Counted from the first letter of the stretch, positions 36,836-47,059 are shown. The stretch is DNA of 64,000 nucleotides from Bacteroidales bacterium (GCA_029210585.1 JARGFP010000002.1:124001-188000), one strand, 5' to 3'. Notes: generated by a model not told the origin, from the letters alone. Program-made: numbers and translations.

Positions 36836-37603
36836 TTACATCCGCGATGAAACAAAATTTGTCAGTTCAATGAATTCCCCGACGCCCAATTGTTCAGGGC
36901 GCATGGACAGGAGTTCATTTTCGTCACCCAAAGTTAGTAAAATTGTTTTTAGTGAGTTTCGAATTGTCTTGCGTCTTTGATTGAATGTTGTTTTCACCAC
37001 CCGGAAAAACAACGCCTCGTCACAATCCAGCTTTGTTGTGTCATTCCGGGTAAGGGTGAGTACTGCAGATTTCACCCTGGGCGGTGGAAAAAAGGAACCT
37101 GGGTTCACGCTGAACCTGTATCGGGGAACGTAAAAGGCCTGCAGAAGCACGGAAAGAATCCCGTATATTTTGGAGCCGGGTGGTGCTGCGATCCTGTCGG
37201 CAACCTCTTTTTGCAGCATGCATACCACCGAATCCACCCTGTCGCGGTGAGCAAGGATCCTGAACAGGATCTGACTCGATATGTTGTACGGGAAATTACC
37301 AATGATATACAGGGGGGATTCCCGGAGCACCGGGTCATCCATTTTAAGAAAATCTGCATGAAGCAGGGAATCGCGAAGTTGCGGGTACTTGTTGCGGAGG
37401 TATACCACAGATTCATCGTCAATCTCTACGGGAACGTACTTTTTATATGGTTTCTGCACCAGGAATCTTGTCAGCACCCCGGTCCCGGGCCCGATTTCTA
37501 TAACGGTCATATCCTCTTCCGCCGGCAACAGTTCGACGATCCTTTCCGCTAAGGCCGGATCGGTGAGAAAATGTTGTCCCAGGTATTTCTTTGGCTGCAC
37601 CAT
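36836..37603 (-). CDS. rsmA: 16S rRNA dimethyladenosine transferase RsmA (KsgA)
   Basis: A 255-residue SAM-dependent methyltransferase that dimethylates two adjacent adenines near the 3' end of 16S rRNA. PKKYLGQHFLTD at the N-terminus, VIEIGPGTGVLTRFL (SAM motif I) and IGNFPYNISSQILF (the NxPY motif) are diagnostic. Coupled with mgtE downstream. The divergent gene at 37763 leaves a 159-bp non-coding space. Confidence 0.96.
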   Translation of the reverse strand: MVQPKKYLGQHFLTDPALAERIVELLPAEEDMTVIEIGPGTGVLTRFLVQKPYKKYVPVEIDDESVVYLRNKYPQLRDSLLHADFLKMDDPVLRESPLYIIGNFPYNISSQILFRILAHRDRVDSVVCMLQKEVADRIAAPPGSKIYGILSVLLQAFYVPRYRFSVNPGSFFPPPRVKSAVLTLTRNDTTKLDCDEALFFRVVKTTFNQRRKTIRNSLKTILLTLGDENELLSMRPEQLGVGEFIELTNFVSSRM

Positions 37604-37762
37604 ACGCGATTAAAACCGGAATTATTGCCCGCTGCAATTTATAAATATTAAATTTGAAATTTCCTGTATATCGTTGAATTATGAGAAAAGGCAGCCGATG
37701 TCTTGTGACAGGATCATATACATATACTAAAAAAATTTACGATCATAAAGAAGACAATTACC

Positions 37763-38950
37763 ATGAAATACGATTTTGACAGGGTGATAGAACGCAGGGG
37801 GACGGACTCGGTAAAGTATGATATACTTCAACCATTGTACGGAAAGGAGGATGTCCTTCCCATGTGGGTGGCAGATATGGATTTTGCCGTGCCTGATTTT
37901 ATTCAGGAGGCGATTATCCGGCGAGCAGAACACGAGGTTTACGGGTATACGATAAGACCAAGGCGCTATAATGAATCCATTGCAGGATGGATATCGCGCA
38001 GGCATGGATGGAACGTGGATCCGGGCAACATTGATTTTAGTCCTGGCGTAGTGCCGGCGCTGGTGCTCAGCGTGCTGGGCTATACAGAACCCGGCGACAA
38101 AATCCTGGTGCAGTCGCCTGTTTATTTCCCGTTCTTTTCTTCCATTGAAAACCATGGCAGGAAACTGGTCAACAATCAGCTGGTGGACGATAAAGGTGTG
38201 TACAGTATGGATTTTGATGACCTGGAAGAAAAATTCCGGTCAGGTATTCGCATGATGATGTTCTGCCATCCGCACAATCCTGTGGGAAGGGCATGGTCCA
38301 TGGAAGAACTACAGCGGCTTGCTGCGCTTGCAATTCAGTATGATGTGCTTATACTAAGTGATGAGATACATTCCGACCTGCTGCTTTTTGGCCACAGGCA
38401 CATTCCGCTGGCCAGCCTCGGGAAAGAGATCGCCTCGCGGACAATCACATGTGTCGCCCCCAGCAAGACTTTCAACCTTGCGGGACTGCATACTTCAGCG
38501 GTGATCATTGAGGATCCTGTATTGAAGAAAAAATATGAGAAGATCCTGGAAGATATCCATATTGGTGGAGGAAATATCTTCGGGTTTGTGGCGCTTGAAG
38601 CCGCATACACAAATGGAGATGCCTGGCTGGAACAGCTGCTGAAATACCTGGAGGGAAATTTTACATTCGCCAGGGATTTCATGGAAAACAACCTGCCGGG
38701 GATCAGGGTTTCTCCGCTTGAAGCCACCTACCTGGCGTGGATAAATTTCGAAATACTCGGCCTGGAAGACAAAGCGCTGATGGAGATGATGGTCAAGGAT
38801 GCCGGCCTCGCTTTTGTGGATGGTCCCCGTTTCGGTGCGGGAGGCGCACAGTACCTGAGGATGAATATTGCGACACCACGCACAGTGATGGAGACAGCCC
38901 TGAACCAGATGCTCCAGGCCTTTCAGAAACAATTCCCGGGAAAGTTTTAA
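37763..38950 (+). CDS. MalY/PatB-type PLP aminotransferase (cystathionine beta-lyase-like)
   Basis: A 395-residue fold-type I PLP enzyme. It starts with the MalY/PatB signature KYDFD...LPMWVADMDFAVP. The substrate and PLP sites show FCHPHNPVGRAW, LSDEIHSDLL and the Schiff-base lysine in APSKTFNLAG. The family includes C-S lyases that release homocysteine or thiol from cystathionine and cysteine conjugates, and E. coli MalY. Substrate is not resolvable from sequence. The next gene starts 10 bp later on the same strand, so the two may be co-transcribed. Confidence 0.9.
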   Translation: MKYDFDRVIERRGTDSVKYDILQPLYGKEDVLPMWVADMDFAVPDFIQEAIIRRAEHEVYGYTIRPRRYNESIAGWISRRHGWNVDPGNIDFSPGVVPALVLSVLGYTEPGDKILVQSPVYFPFFSSIENHGRKLVNNQLVDDKGVYSMDFDDLEEKFRSGIRMMMFCHPHNPVGRAWSMEELQRLAALAIQYDVLILSDEIHSDLLLFGHRHIPLASLGKEIASRTITCVAPSKTFNLAGLHTSAVIIEDPVLKKKYEKILEDIHIGGGNIFGFVALEAAYTNGDAWLEQLLKYLEGNFTFARDFMENNLPGIRVSPLEATYLAWINFEILGLEDKALMEMMVKDAGLAFVDGPRFGAGGAQYLRMNIATPRTVMETALNQMLQAFQKQFPGKF

Positions 38951-38960
38951 ATTTATAGCG

Positions 38961-39932
38961 GTGAGATCACGCATTTCCATATTGTTTCCCGGACTGGTTT
39001 ATGCCATTTTACTGCTCATACTGCTATCGCTGATCGTATTTCTCAGGGATGCAGATGATGAGATTCTGCTGTTGCTTTCAGGCGGAGCAGTGGTCATCGT
39101 GGTGGCTGCTTTGGTTCATTTCATTACCGGGGTGTTTCTACCGCTTCATCACCTGCGTAACCAGTTCAGGAGACTTAAGGATGGCGAACCATTGCAACAT
39201 TCAGAAGGAGGTTCCTCACGTGAGTTCAGACAAATGGAGGAGGTATTGCAGGAATATGCCGACAGGAGGGGTGAGATTATCCACGTGCTTACGAAGCTTT
39301 CGGAAGGAAATATCGATGAACAACTGCCTGTGAAGGAGCCCGATGATGCGCTGGGAAAGGCACTTGCCCTGCTGGGACAGAGTATCATGCGGCTGAACAT
39401 CGAATCCCGCAAGCGCAGGAAACTGGACGAGCAGCAGAACTGGGCCTCAAAGGGGATGGCGAAGTTCGGTGAGCTGATGCGCGATGCGGGTCCTGATCCC
39501 GGGCAACTTTCATCTGCACTGATCAGTGAACTTGCCAGGTACCTGGAGGTGGAAGCAGGGGCTTTGTTCCTGCTGCAGTACACCGATAAAGGCAAACCAT
39601 GCTATGTGTTGCAGGGCGCCCATGCCTGCGATGATGCACATAATCTCAAAAAATCATTCGACCCGGGAGAAGGTCTGGTGGGCCGTTGCGCGCTTGGCAG
39701 GGAAACCATTGTTCTTACGGATCTGCCGGAAGATTATATCCGGATACGTTCAGGGTTGGGCGCCGGCGATCCTGCCACGATCATCCTGGTACCCGTTGTG
39801 TTCGATGGCGAGGTACTGGGTGTGATTGAGCTGGCAACATTCAGCATCGTGAAACAATACAAGATTGAATTCCTGGGACACCTGGGCAACAGCATGGGCG
39901 CTTCATTCTCAAAACTTATTCCTGTTGGCTGA
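38961..39932 (+). CDS. Membrane HAMP-GAF protein without an output domain
   Basis: A 323-residue protein with GTG start at 38961, 10 bp after the aminotransferase gene. Two membrane helices (PGLVYAILLLILLSLIVFL and LLSGGAVVIVVAALVHFITG) are followed by a HAMP-like linker (about 65-125), a second helical stretch and a GAF domain (about 170-318; GEGLVGRCALGRETIVLTDLP and PVVFDGEVLGVIELATF). GAF domains bind small ligands or chromophores. No kinase, cyclase or HTH follows, so it would signal through a partner. Its 3' end overlaps the convergent GH92 gene by 17 bp. Confidence 0.85.
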   Translation: MRSRISILFPGLVYAILLLILLSLIVFLRDADDEILLLLSGGAVVIVVAALVHFITGVFLPLHHLRNQFRRLKDGEPLQHSEGGSSREFRQMEEVLQEYADRRGEIIHVLTKLSEGNIDEQLPVKEPDDALGKALALLGQSIMRLNIESRKRRKLDEQQNWASKGMAKFGELMRDAGPDPGQLSSALISELARYLEVEAGALFLLQYTDKGKPCYVLQGAHACDDAHNLKKSFDPGEGLVGRCALGRETIVLTDLPEDYIRIRSGLGAGDPATIILVPVVFDGEVLGVIELATFSIVKQYKIEFLGHLGNSMGASFSKLIPVG

Positions 39933-42252
39933 CCGGGCCGGAAACTGAGAATGGTGCATCTGCTGGTGTGGTCCCGCGCGTCCTGTCAGGCGAAGTGTCC
40001 ATCTCCAGGTGCAACGTTCCGCCTTTCATGATTTCATCGTGGGCAATAAAATTCCTTGTCCATGGCTTATCGTTCAGCCTTGCATTCCTGATATAATAGT
40101 GTTTGGGACTGTTTTCGGGAGCCTCGATGCGAAAGGTATTCCCGTTTTCCAACTGCAGGGTCACTGCGCTGAAAAGAGGCGATCCGAGTGCATACTGACC
40201 GGCACCCGGGGTGACAGGGTACATTCCCATGGCGGAGAATACATACCATGCAGAGGTCTGTCCATTGTCCTCGTCACCGCAAAGACCATCTGCTTCAGGG
40301 GTATACAGCCTGTCCATGATATTCCGCACATGGTATTGTGTCTTCCAGGGCTGACCGGAATAATTGTACAGGTAGGGCATATGCTGTATGGGCTGGTTTC
40401 CATGGGCATATTGTCCCATGTTAATGATCTTCATCTCCGTGATTTCGTGGATCTGGAAGCCATAATAGGAATGATCTGCTGTGGGCGGAGTTGTAAACAC
40501 CGCATCCAGTTTTTTGTTGAAGGCTTCATTTCCACCCATCAGGCCGATCAGTCCTTCCACATCATGGAAGACGCACCATGTCCAGTGCCAGGAACAGCCC
40601 TCGGTGAACGCATCTCCCCATTTATCGGGTCTGAACGGCTGCTGGAATGTCCCGTCGAGGTTCTTTCCACGCATGAAATTAATGGTTGGATCAAAAACAT
40701 TTTTGTAGTTCATTGACCGTTGCCTGAAAAGGCCCACCTCCTCAGCCGGGCGGCCTGACTTTTCTGCCATTTCCGCAATGGTGAAGTCATCGTAGGCATA
40801 TTCCAGGGTCCTGGCAGTATTCTCATTGATCCCCACATCGTAGGGAATATAGCCAAGCCGATTGTAATAGTCTACCCCGTACCGTCCCACTGAACGTAGA
40901 GGTCCCTCGTTTTCGGAATTTTTCAGGATGGCTTCATAGAGGATGTCGCGGTCAGGCATATCAATCCCTTTCAGGTAGGCATCGGCAATGATGGAGGCCG
41001 AGTTGGAGCCGATCATCACCGACCGGTGTCCCGGGCTTGCCCATTCCGGAAGCCACCCGCTTTCCCTGTAAGTATTGGCCAGACCCTGCATGATTTTGCT
41101 GTTGAGGTCTCTGAACATCAGGTTAAAGAATGGAAAAACAGCCCTGAAGGTATCCCAGAATCCATTGTCGGTAAACATATACCCCTCCTCGACATTCCCA
41201 TTATACGGACTATAATGTATGGGCTGCCCGTTTGCCCCGAACTCGTAGAATTTTCGAGGAAACAGCATGGTGCGGTAAAGCGCTGTGTAAAAAGTAATGA
41301 GCTGGTCCCTGGTTCCACCTTCTACCCTTATCCTGTTCATGTGTTCGTTCCAGGTCTGCCTGGCTTTTGTGCGGACCTGGTCGAATGTGTCATTGCCGAT
41401 TTCGTTTTCCAGGTTGCGCTCAGCCTGCTCCCAGCTGATGAAGGAAGAGCCGGTTTCCAGGTGTACCTGTTCGCCGGCTTTGGTATTGAACCTGATCAGC
41501 GCGCCGGAATGCGCACTCTCATTGGTCAGCTTCCCCGGGATGATCTCCGTGTTTTCCACACCGAAAATTTCATCAAAGGGTGTATCGGATTTGATTACGA
41601 AATAGTTTTTAAAGTTTTCAGGAACGCCGCCATGGTTGTTCATGGCATACCCGATGATCTTCTTCTCTTCCGGTATGATCTGCACAAAAGAGCCCTTGTG
41701 GAACCCGTCCACCACAAGAATTGCCGAATCGGTTTCGGGCCAGGTGATCCTGAACATCGCGCACCTTTCCGTGGGTGTCACTTCGATGGTCGTGTGATAA
41801 TCGCCCAGGTATACACTGTAATAATATGCTTCGGAAACCTCCGACTTGTGCGAGAACCACGATTGCCGCTCCTCCTCGGTAAAGGCCAGTTTGTCGGTGA
41901 GCGCAAATATGGCAAAGGCTCCGTAATCGTTCAGCCAGGGCGATGCCTGGTGGGTCTGCTTGATCCCGTTGATCTTGTCTGCACAATACTGGTAACACCA
42001 GCCGTTGCCCATCTCGTTCGTTTTCGGCGTCCAGAAGTTCATTCCCCAGGGCAGTGCGATGGTTGGATAGGTATTGCCATTGCTGAGCAGGAATTCCGAA
42101 TCTGTTCCTATCATCGGGTTAATCAAACCGGCCAGGTCTTCGCTTTCTCCTGCCACTGGCATGATGGCGGCATCGTTCTTCGGATCTGTGTTCATGCAGG
42201 AGGTTGCCAGGAACAGCACCGTAATCAGGATAAACAGTTGTTTTACTCGCAT
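39916..42252 (-). CDS. GH92 alpha-mannosidase lipoprotein
   Basis: A 778-residue lipoprotein (FILITVLFLATSC, acylated Cys19). It is an exo-acting calcium-dependent alpha-mannosidase: LINPMIGTDSEFLLSNGNTY near the N-terminus, TEGCSWHWTW and CGDEDNGQTSAWYVFSA are conserved family-92 motifs carrying the active-site acids. Family members trim alpha-1,2 or alpha-1,3-mannose from glycans. Surface or periplasmic location follows from the lipid anchor. There is no adjacent SusC/SusD pair, so this is an isolated glycosidase and not part of a visible polysaccharide locus. Confidence 0.93.
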   Translation of the reverse strand: MRVKQLFILITVLFLATSCMNTDPKNDAAIMPVAGESEDLAGLINPMIGTDSEFLLSNGNTYPTIALPWGMNFWTPKTNEMGNGWCYQYCADKINGIKQTHQASPWLNDYGAFAIFALTDKLAFTEEERQSWFSHKSEVSEAYYYSVYLGDYHTTIEVTPTERCAMFRITWPETDSAILVVDGFHKGSFVQIIPEEKKIIGYAMNNHGGVPENFKNYFVIKSDTPFDEIFGVENTEIIPGKLTNESAHSGALIRFNTKAGEQVHLETGSSFISWEQAERNLENEIGNDTFDQVRTKARQTWNEHMNRIRVEGGTRDQLITFYTALYRTMLFPRKFYEFGANGQPIHYSPYNGNVEEGYMFTDNGFWDTFRAVFPFFNLMFRDLNSKIMQGLANTYRESGWLPEWASPGHRSVMIGSNSASIIADAYLKGIDMPDRDILYEAILKNSENEGPLRSVGRYGVDYYNRLGYIPYDVGINENTARTLEYAYDDFTIAEMAEKSGRPAEEVGLFRQRSMNYKNVFDPTINFMRGKNLDGTFQQPFRPDKWGDAFTEGCSWHWTWCVFHDVEGLIGLMGGNEAFNKKLDAVFTTPPTADHSYYGFQIHEITEMKIINMGQYAHGNQPIQHMPYLYNYSGQPWKTQYHVRNIMDRLYTPEADGLCGDEDNGQTSAWYVFSAMGMYPVTPGAGQYALGSPLFSAVTLQLENGNTFRIEAPENSPKHYYIRNARLNDKPWTRNFIAHDEIMKGGTLHLEMDTSPDRTRGTTPADAPFSVSGPVSQQE

Positions 42253-42449
42253 AGGTTTCTATTAATTTTTTGTTGGCTTTTTACCAGGTATGAACCTGTA
42301 ATTCTAAAACTAAATTCATCCTGCTTGTCAGTAAGAATGAACCAAATAGGCAGTATAAATATTTAAAAACAGACAAAATGACATATAAAATCCAACGGCA
42401 CATAAATTGACCATAAGGTTACAGAATTTAAGTCAAACAAAAATTAATT

Positions 42450-42455
42450 AGGAGG
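42450..42455 (+). promoter_or_regulatory. Strong Shine-Dalgarno of hsp20
   Basis: AGGAGG, 7 bases before the ATG at 42463, is a near-perfect anti-16S match. Most other genes in the window lack such a site, as is usual in Bacteroidota, so it suggests high or conditional translation of the chaperone and fixes its start. Confidence 0.75.
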
Positions 42456-42462
42456 ATAAAAA

Positions 42463-42888
42463 ATGATAGCAAAGTATAGAAATTGTTATGCACCTGCATA
42501 CAGGGATGATTTTTTCAACGACCGTGTATCACAGAAGTATTACGGGAGAGATTTTGCCTCGACACCGGCTGTGAACATCATTGAAGAGAACGATGGCTTC
42601 AGGATTGAAGTAGCTGCGGCCGGATTATCGAAGGATGATTTCCGCATTCACCTTGAGGATGATGTACTGACTATTTCTGCCGAAAAGGAGCAGGACGGGA
42701 ATGATGAGCAGGGCAAATATACCCGCAGGGAATTCAACTACACTTCATTTAAGCGGAGTTTCCGGCTGGATGAGTCCATTGACCAGGAGGCTGTAAAGGC
42801 TGAGCATGCAAATGGTATTCTGAAGATTCACTTGTCAAAGCGCGAGGAAGCTGTAAAGCAGGGGCCGAAAAGCATTGAGATCAGCTAA
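42463..42888 (+). CDS. Small heat-shock protein, Hsp20/alpha-crystallin family
   Basis: A 141-residue cytosolic chaperone. The alpha-crystallin domain spans about residues 35-135 (PAVNIIEENDGFRIEVAAAG, LEDDVLTISAEKE, AEHANGILKIHLSK) and the C-terminal tail carries the IEI oligomerisation motif. It holds unfolding proteins under stress. Monocistronic: the upstream gene is divergent and a terminator follows. Confidence 0.95.
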   Translation: MIAKYRNCYAPAYRDDFFNDRVSQKYYGRDFASTPAVNIIEENDGFRIEVAAAGLSKDDFRIHLEDDVLTISAEKEQDGNDEQGKYTRREFNYTSFKRSFRLDESIDQEAVKAEHANGILKIHLSKREEAVKQGPKSIEIS

Positions 42889-42913
42889 AAAATTGCAGGT
42901 TATAATGTAAGCA

Positions 42914-42947
42914 GGAGCGGGGTTCATACGGATCCCGCTCCTTTTTT
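42914..42947 (+). terminator. Rho-independent terminator of hsp20
   Basis: The stem GGAGCGGG (42914-42921) / CCCGCTCC (42934-42941) is followed by six T residues. The right half overlaps the last codons of the convergent exporter gene. Confidence 0.8.
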
Positions 42948-43856
42948 GCTTTTGAACTTCATCTTTCCCAGGACCAGGATGACAACGCCCAGAATGGTAA
43001 TGATTCCGCCGATAAGTTGCCAGGGAGTAGGAAGGATTGCAAGATAGATCATCGATCCGATCATCACAAACAACCCGCGTGTTGACTGGATGATCATGGT
43101 GCGGGAAGCTTCGATGAATTTCAATGCTGAGTACATGCTCAGGCCGGTAAGGAAAGGACCGAGTATTGATCCGGCGATCATGTTGAAAATGGCACTTGCC
43201 GGAACAGCCAGGGTGTCCTGGCGGATCAGCACGGCAATCAGTCCGAACATGAACAGGTACACTACCCTGTTGATGGTGAGTATGCTTGGGTGCAGTTTCT
43301 TAATATTCTTTTTTGCGAACACGGTGCTGATGGAGAGAAACATTGAGGAGACCAGTATCCAGCCGCTTCCTTCACTGAAGAATTGTTCCAGGGTCATGTT
43401 CCGGGTATAGGTAATCATGACTACGCCACCGATGGTCAGCAGGATTCCGATGGCTTCGATGGTATTGAACCTTTCTCCAAGAAAACGGATTCCGAAAAGG
43501 GTGACGAAAATGGGTGTGGCATTGGAAAGGAAGGATACAATGGCAGGATTTTCGGCGAGCTGGATTGCAAGGAACATGGTGGTGGCTGCAGAAAGTTCCA
43601 GGAAACCAAGAATGACCAGGTTGATCAACGATCTTTTTTCAAGCCGGGGGATCATGCGGACCAGCCCGGTTGACCAGAGGTAGATCCCGTTCCAGAGCAA
43701 TGCAAATGCGAACCAGAAAAACTGGAACTGGAAAAAATTCACCTCCAGCAATGCTGCTTTCGAGAATACATATACATTGGCCATTCCTATTGTTGCCAGG
43801 AACGCCAGGCCGATGCCCTTTACATTGGGACTGAGGTTCGTAAGGTATTTTATCAT
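42924..43856 (-). CDS. EamA/DMT-superfamily transporter
   Basis: A 310-residue inner-membrane protein with ten predicted helices in two EamA repeats (each about 130-140 residues). The first has NVYVFSKAALLEVNFFQFQF and the second FLTGLSMYSALKFIEASRT. It belongs to the drug/metabolite transporter superfamily, which exports amino acids, nucleosides or other small molecules. Substrate unknown. Its start lies inside the T-run of the pgi terminator, so it likely has its own promoter or reads through weakly. Confidence 0.9.
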   Translation of the reverse strand: MIKYLTNLSPNVKGIGLAFLATIGMANVYVFSKAALLEVNFFQFQFFWFAFALLWNGIYLWSTGLVRMIPRLEKRSLINLVILGFLELSAATTMFLAIQLAENPAIVSFLSNATPIFVTLFGIRFLGERFNTIEAIGILLTIGGVVMITYTRNMTLEQFFSEGSGWILVSSMFLSISTVFAKKNIKKLHPSILTINRVVYLFMFGLIAVLIRQDTLAVPASAIFNMIAGSILGPFLTGLSMYSALKFIEASRTMIIQSTRGLFVMIGSMIYLAILPTPWQLIGGIITILGVVILVLGKMKFKSKKGAGSV

Positions 43857-43885
43857 AAAAAAGACCGGGCTTTCTGCCCGGTCTT
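43855..43885 (-). terminator. Rho-independent terminator of pgi
   Basis: Read on the minus strand, a 10-bp stem AAGACCGGGC/GCCCGGTCTT (43861-43870 and 43876-43885) is followed by TTTTTT and then immediately by the ATG of the exporter gene. Confidence 0.8.
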
Positions 43886-43913
43886 ACAACATTGCAACGT
43901 TCACTTTGTTCGT

Positions 43914-45257
43914 TCAGATCCGGTCTTTGATTTTTCTGGTCTCCGCTTCAAATCCTGGTTTTTCCAGGAGTGCGAACATGTTTTTCTTATAAGCTTCAAC
44001 GCCGGGCTGGTTGAAGGGATTCACCTCCAGCATATACCCGCTGATTCCGCAGGCCAGTTCGAAAAAATATATGAGTTGACCCAGGTACCTTGCATTCAGC
44101 TGCGGCACCACGATCCTGAGATTCGGCACACCGCCGTCAACATGGGCCAGGGTCGTGCCCAGTTCTGCCATCTTGTTCACATCATCGATCTTCTTTCCTG
44201 AAAGATAATTCAGTCCGTCCAGGTTGTCGGCATCTTTGGGGACAACCATCTCGTTGTCGGTTTCACCGATGGAGAGTACAGTCTCGAAAAGAATGCGTTC
44301 TCCCTCCTGGATATATTGTCCCATGGAATGGAGGTCTGATGAATTATCCACGGCTGCAGGAAAGATTCCTTTTCCATCTTTCCCTTCGCTTTCCCCGTAA
44401 AGTTGCTTCCACCATTCTGCCACATAGTGCAGTTTACTGTGATAATTGACCAGGATTTCGATCTTTTTCCCTTTCCGGTACATGGCATTCCTGGTGGCAG
44501 CATACAGTGCTGCCGGGTTCTTTTCCATGGATGGTTCAGTGCGCGCTGCCTGTTCCATTTCAACGGCACCGGTAACCAGCTGACGTATGTCAAATCCTGC
44601 AACCGCCAGTGGAACCAGTCCGACCGGGGTGAGTACCGAGAACCTGCCTCCCACATCATCCGGGATCACATAGGATTCGTATCCTTCCTGGTCTGCAAGC
44701 TTGCGCATTGCGCCCTTGCTGCCGTCGGTGATGGCAACGATCCTGTCGCGTGCCGCTGAAATTCCGATTTTGCTGACCAGGTGCTCCCGGAGGATCCTGA
44801 AGGCGATGGCGGGTTCGGTGGTCGTACCCGATTTCGAAATGGCAACGATAGAGTACGTGCAATCGTCAAGCAACCTGATCAGTTCGTGCATGTAGTCTTC
44901 GTCGATATTATGACCGGCAAAGATCATCATTGGATCTTTCCTGTTCTTTCGCCACGATGCGAAATTGTCGCTGAGTGCATCGTTGACAGCTTTTGCGCCA
45001 AGATAGGAACCACCGATACCGATGACCACGACGATCTCAGATGTTTCTCTCAGCCGGCGGGCCGTTTTTTCAATGGCATTGAAGTCCTCTTCCGCAATTG
45101 AAGACGGAAGATTGAGCCAGCCCAGGAAATCATTGCCTGCACCGGTGCCGGCATTTAGTTTTTCCATGCTTTCGCTGACTTCCTGCTGCATTCCCCTGAT
45201 CTCCTGTTCGGGAATGAAATCATATACGTTTTTCAGGTCCAGTTTAATCATTTCCAT
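43914..45257 (-). CDS. pgi: Glucose-6-phosphate isomerase
   Basis: A 447-residue cytosolic enzyme that interconverts glucose-6-phosphate and fructose-6-phosphate. [47 protein letters not shown] and [10 protein letters not shown] are conserved in the short bacterial Pgi class. Product of the trehalose phosphorylase/mutase pathway in this window would enter glycolysis through this enzyme. A terminator follows. Confidence 0.96.
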   Translation of the reverse strand: MEMIKLDLKNVYDFIPEQEIRGMQQEVSESMEKLNAGTGAGNDFLGWLNLPSSIAEEDFNAIEKTARRLRETSEIVVVIGIGGSYLGAKAVNDALSDNFASWRKNRKDPMMIFAGHNIDEDYMHELIRLLDDCTYSIVAISKSGTTTEPAIAFRILREHLVSKIGISAARDRIVAITDGSKGAMRKLADQEGYESYVIPDDVGGRFSVLTPVGLVPLAVAGFDIRQLVTGAVEMEQAARTEPSMEKNPAALYAATRNAMYRKGKKIEILVNYHSKLHYVAEWWKQLYGESEGKDGKGIFPAAVDNSSDLHSMGQYIQEGERILFETVLSIGETDNEMVVPKDADNLDGLNYLSGKKIDDVNKMAELGTTLAHVDGGVPNLRIVVPQLNARYLGQLIYFFELACGISGYMLEVNPFNQPGVEAYKKNMFALLEKPGFEAETRKIKDRI

Positions 45258-45326
45258 AAATATGTATTATCGGTTGTTAAAACACTGAAAGTTAATATAT
45301 TGTGTTTTTTATTTTGCAATTGTGGG

Positions 45327-45378
45327 CAAAGTTAGAAAACTTTTCATTAAGGAGAAGCGCTGGAAACAGGTAAGTTTG
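45327..45378. promoter_or_regulatory. Divergent TAnnTTTG boxes between pgi and the peptidase gene
   Basis: TAACTTTG on the minus strand (45327-45334) faces pgi and TAAGTTTG on the plus strand (45371-45378) faces the peptidase gene, 37 bases before its ATG. Both fit the -7 box; neither has a clear -33 element. Confidence 0.3.
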
Positions 45379-45415
45379 GTACCTTTATTTCTTTTCACAA
45401 ATATACACGTATACC

Positions 45416-47050
45416 ATGACTCACAAAGCGATCATTATCTCTGTCCTCATCACTTGCATGCCTGTATTTCAAATGAGCGCCCAGAAAAAGGGGCTAAAAT
45501 CCATACAGGAGCAGGACCTTAAAATGCACATGGATTTTCTTGCTTCCGACGAGCTTGAAGGAAGGGCAACCGGGGAGCCAGGTCTGGACGTAGCCGCGAG
45601 GTACCTTGCTGTTCAGGCTGAACGGGCCGGACTGCAACCCGCAGATCCCGGGGCAGGCTATTTTCAATACTATACATTGCAGGAGCGGGCCTATGACCGG
45701 GCCAAATCCGGGATTGTGCTGGCGGACAGTACAGGAGGAAGAACCTTTAACCAGCAGAATTTTTACCTGTTAACCGGTACAAAAAAAGACCACCTGGAAA
45801 TCGAAGGGGAAGTGGTCTTCGCGGGTTATGGCATCAAAGACGAGGAGTTCGGTTTTAATGAATTCGAGGGGATCGACATCAGCGACAGGATTGTACTGAT
45901 CATGGACCGGGCCCCGATGAACGAGGATGGTACAGCGTCGCAGTTTGGTGAAAAATACAATAGCATGATGGGTTTGCGGAACAAGATACCCTATATCGCT
46001 GCGCAGCAGCCCAAAGCAATCATCATCGTTTTTAGTCCCAAAACAGGAATCAATTCCATAGAGGATGTGGAACCCCAGTTCGCAGATTACCTCGAACGAT
46101 CAATGACCCTCAAAAAAGAGAATGAGGAACCTGTCTCAGAGATTCCCGGACCGAAAATCATTTTTGCCCACAGGAGCCTTGCTGAACAGGTAGTGGAAGC
46201 CGCGGGAAAATCACTTGAAGCGGTGCAGCGTGAGATTGACAACACACTGGAATCACAATCCTTCCTTGTGGAGGGGTTGACGGCAAAGATTGAGCTGACG
46301 ATGAAAAAGAAAGACCTGGATATACCCAATGTGTTCGGTATGATTGAAGGTTCTGATCCTGAACTGAAGAATGAATTGGTGTTGTTTCTTGCACATTTTG
46401 ATCATGTGGGAACCGATGGAAAGGGTGGTGTGTTTAACGGGGCTGATGACAATGCTTCGGGGACAGTTGCTTTGCTGGAGATTGCGGAAGCATTCCAGGC
46501 AGAGAAAAAAATGCCGGGCAGAAGTGTTGGATTCCTCTGGGTTTCAGGAGAGGAAATTGGTTTGTTCGGATCGGCCTATTTTGCTGAACACCCAATGCTG
46601 CCCCTTGAGGAAATCGCTGCTGTGATCAACCTGGATATGGTGGGCAGGGTGGCAATGCCGGAGGATCGGGAAAGTGAGCGTGGCGGACTGACCATCGTGG
46701 GCAGGGATTCCGTGAAGGTGATTGGTGCACAACAAAGTGCCTTGCTGATGAAGATCAACGAGGAGACACTGGAGGACATGCGGCTTCATGGCAATTACAC
46801 CTACAATGACGTCAACCACCCCGAAAGGTATTTCTACCGGAGCGATCATATCAATTTCGCGCGGAAGGACATCCCGGTGCTGTTCTATTCCACCGGGACA
46901 CATGCCGATTACCACATGCTTACCGATGATCCTGAGCGTATTGACTATGAAAAATTCAGGCGCATGACAGCATTTTGCTTCATGGTCGGATACAATGTTG
47001 CCGGCCACAAGGGAGCGATCACGGTTGATAATCCCATGACGAAGTGGTAG
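45416..47050 (+). CDS. Exported M28-family zinc aminopeptidase
   Basis: A 544-residue protein with a signal peptide (AIIISVLITCMPVFQMSAQ). A PA-like insert domain (about 110-250) sits within an M28 peptidase. The metal ligands are visible: HFDHVG near residue 326, NGADDNASG, SGEEIGLFGS with the catalytic Glu, NLDMVGR and, at the end, HADYHMLTDDPE. The family removes N-terminal residues from peptides in the periplasm or outside. It has no T9SS domain, so it is probably periplasmic. Confidence 0.92.
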   Translation: MTHKAIIISVLITCMPVFQMSAQKKGLKSIQEQDLKMHMDFLASDELEGRATGEPGLDVAARYLAVQAERAGLQPADPGAGYFQYYTLQERAYDRAKSGIVLADSTGGRTFNQQNFYLLTGTKKDHLEIEGEVVFAGYGIKDEEFGFNEFEGIDISDRIVLIMDRAPMNEDGTASQFGEKYNSMMGLRNKIPYIAAQQPKAIIIVFSPKTGINSIEDVEPQFADYLERSMTLKKENEEPVSEIPGPKIIFAHRSLAEQVVEAAGKSLEAVQREIDNTLESQSFLVEGLTAKIELTMKKKDLDIPNVFGMIEGSDPELKNELVLFLAHFDHVGTDGKGGVFNGADDNASGTVALLEIAEAFQAEKKMPGRSVGFLWVSGEEIGLFGSAYFAEHPMLPLEEIAAVINLDMVGRVAMPEDRESERGGLTIVGRDSVKVIGAQQSALLMKINEETLEDMRLHGNYTYNDVNHPERYFYRSDHINFARKDIPVLFYSTGTHADYHMLTDDPERIDYEKFRRMTAFCFMVGYNVAGHKGAITVDNPMTKW

Positions 47051-47059
47051 GAGTGTTCC

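Noticed and set aside
39916-42252. GH92 gene as part of a mannan locus
   Set aside because: Its neighbours are a GAF protein and hsp20; no SusCD or further glycosidases.
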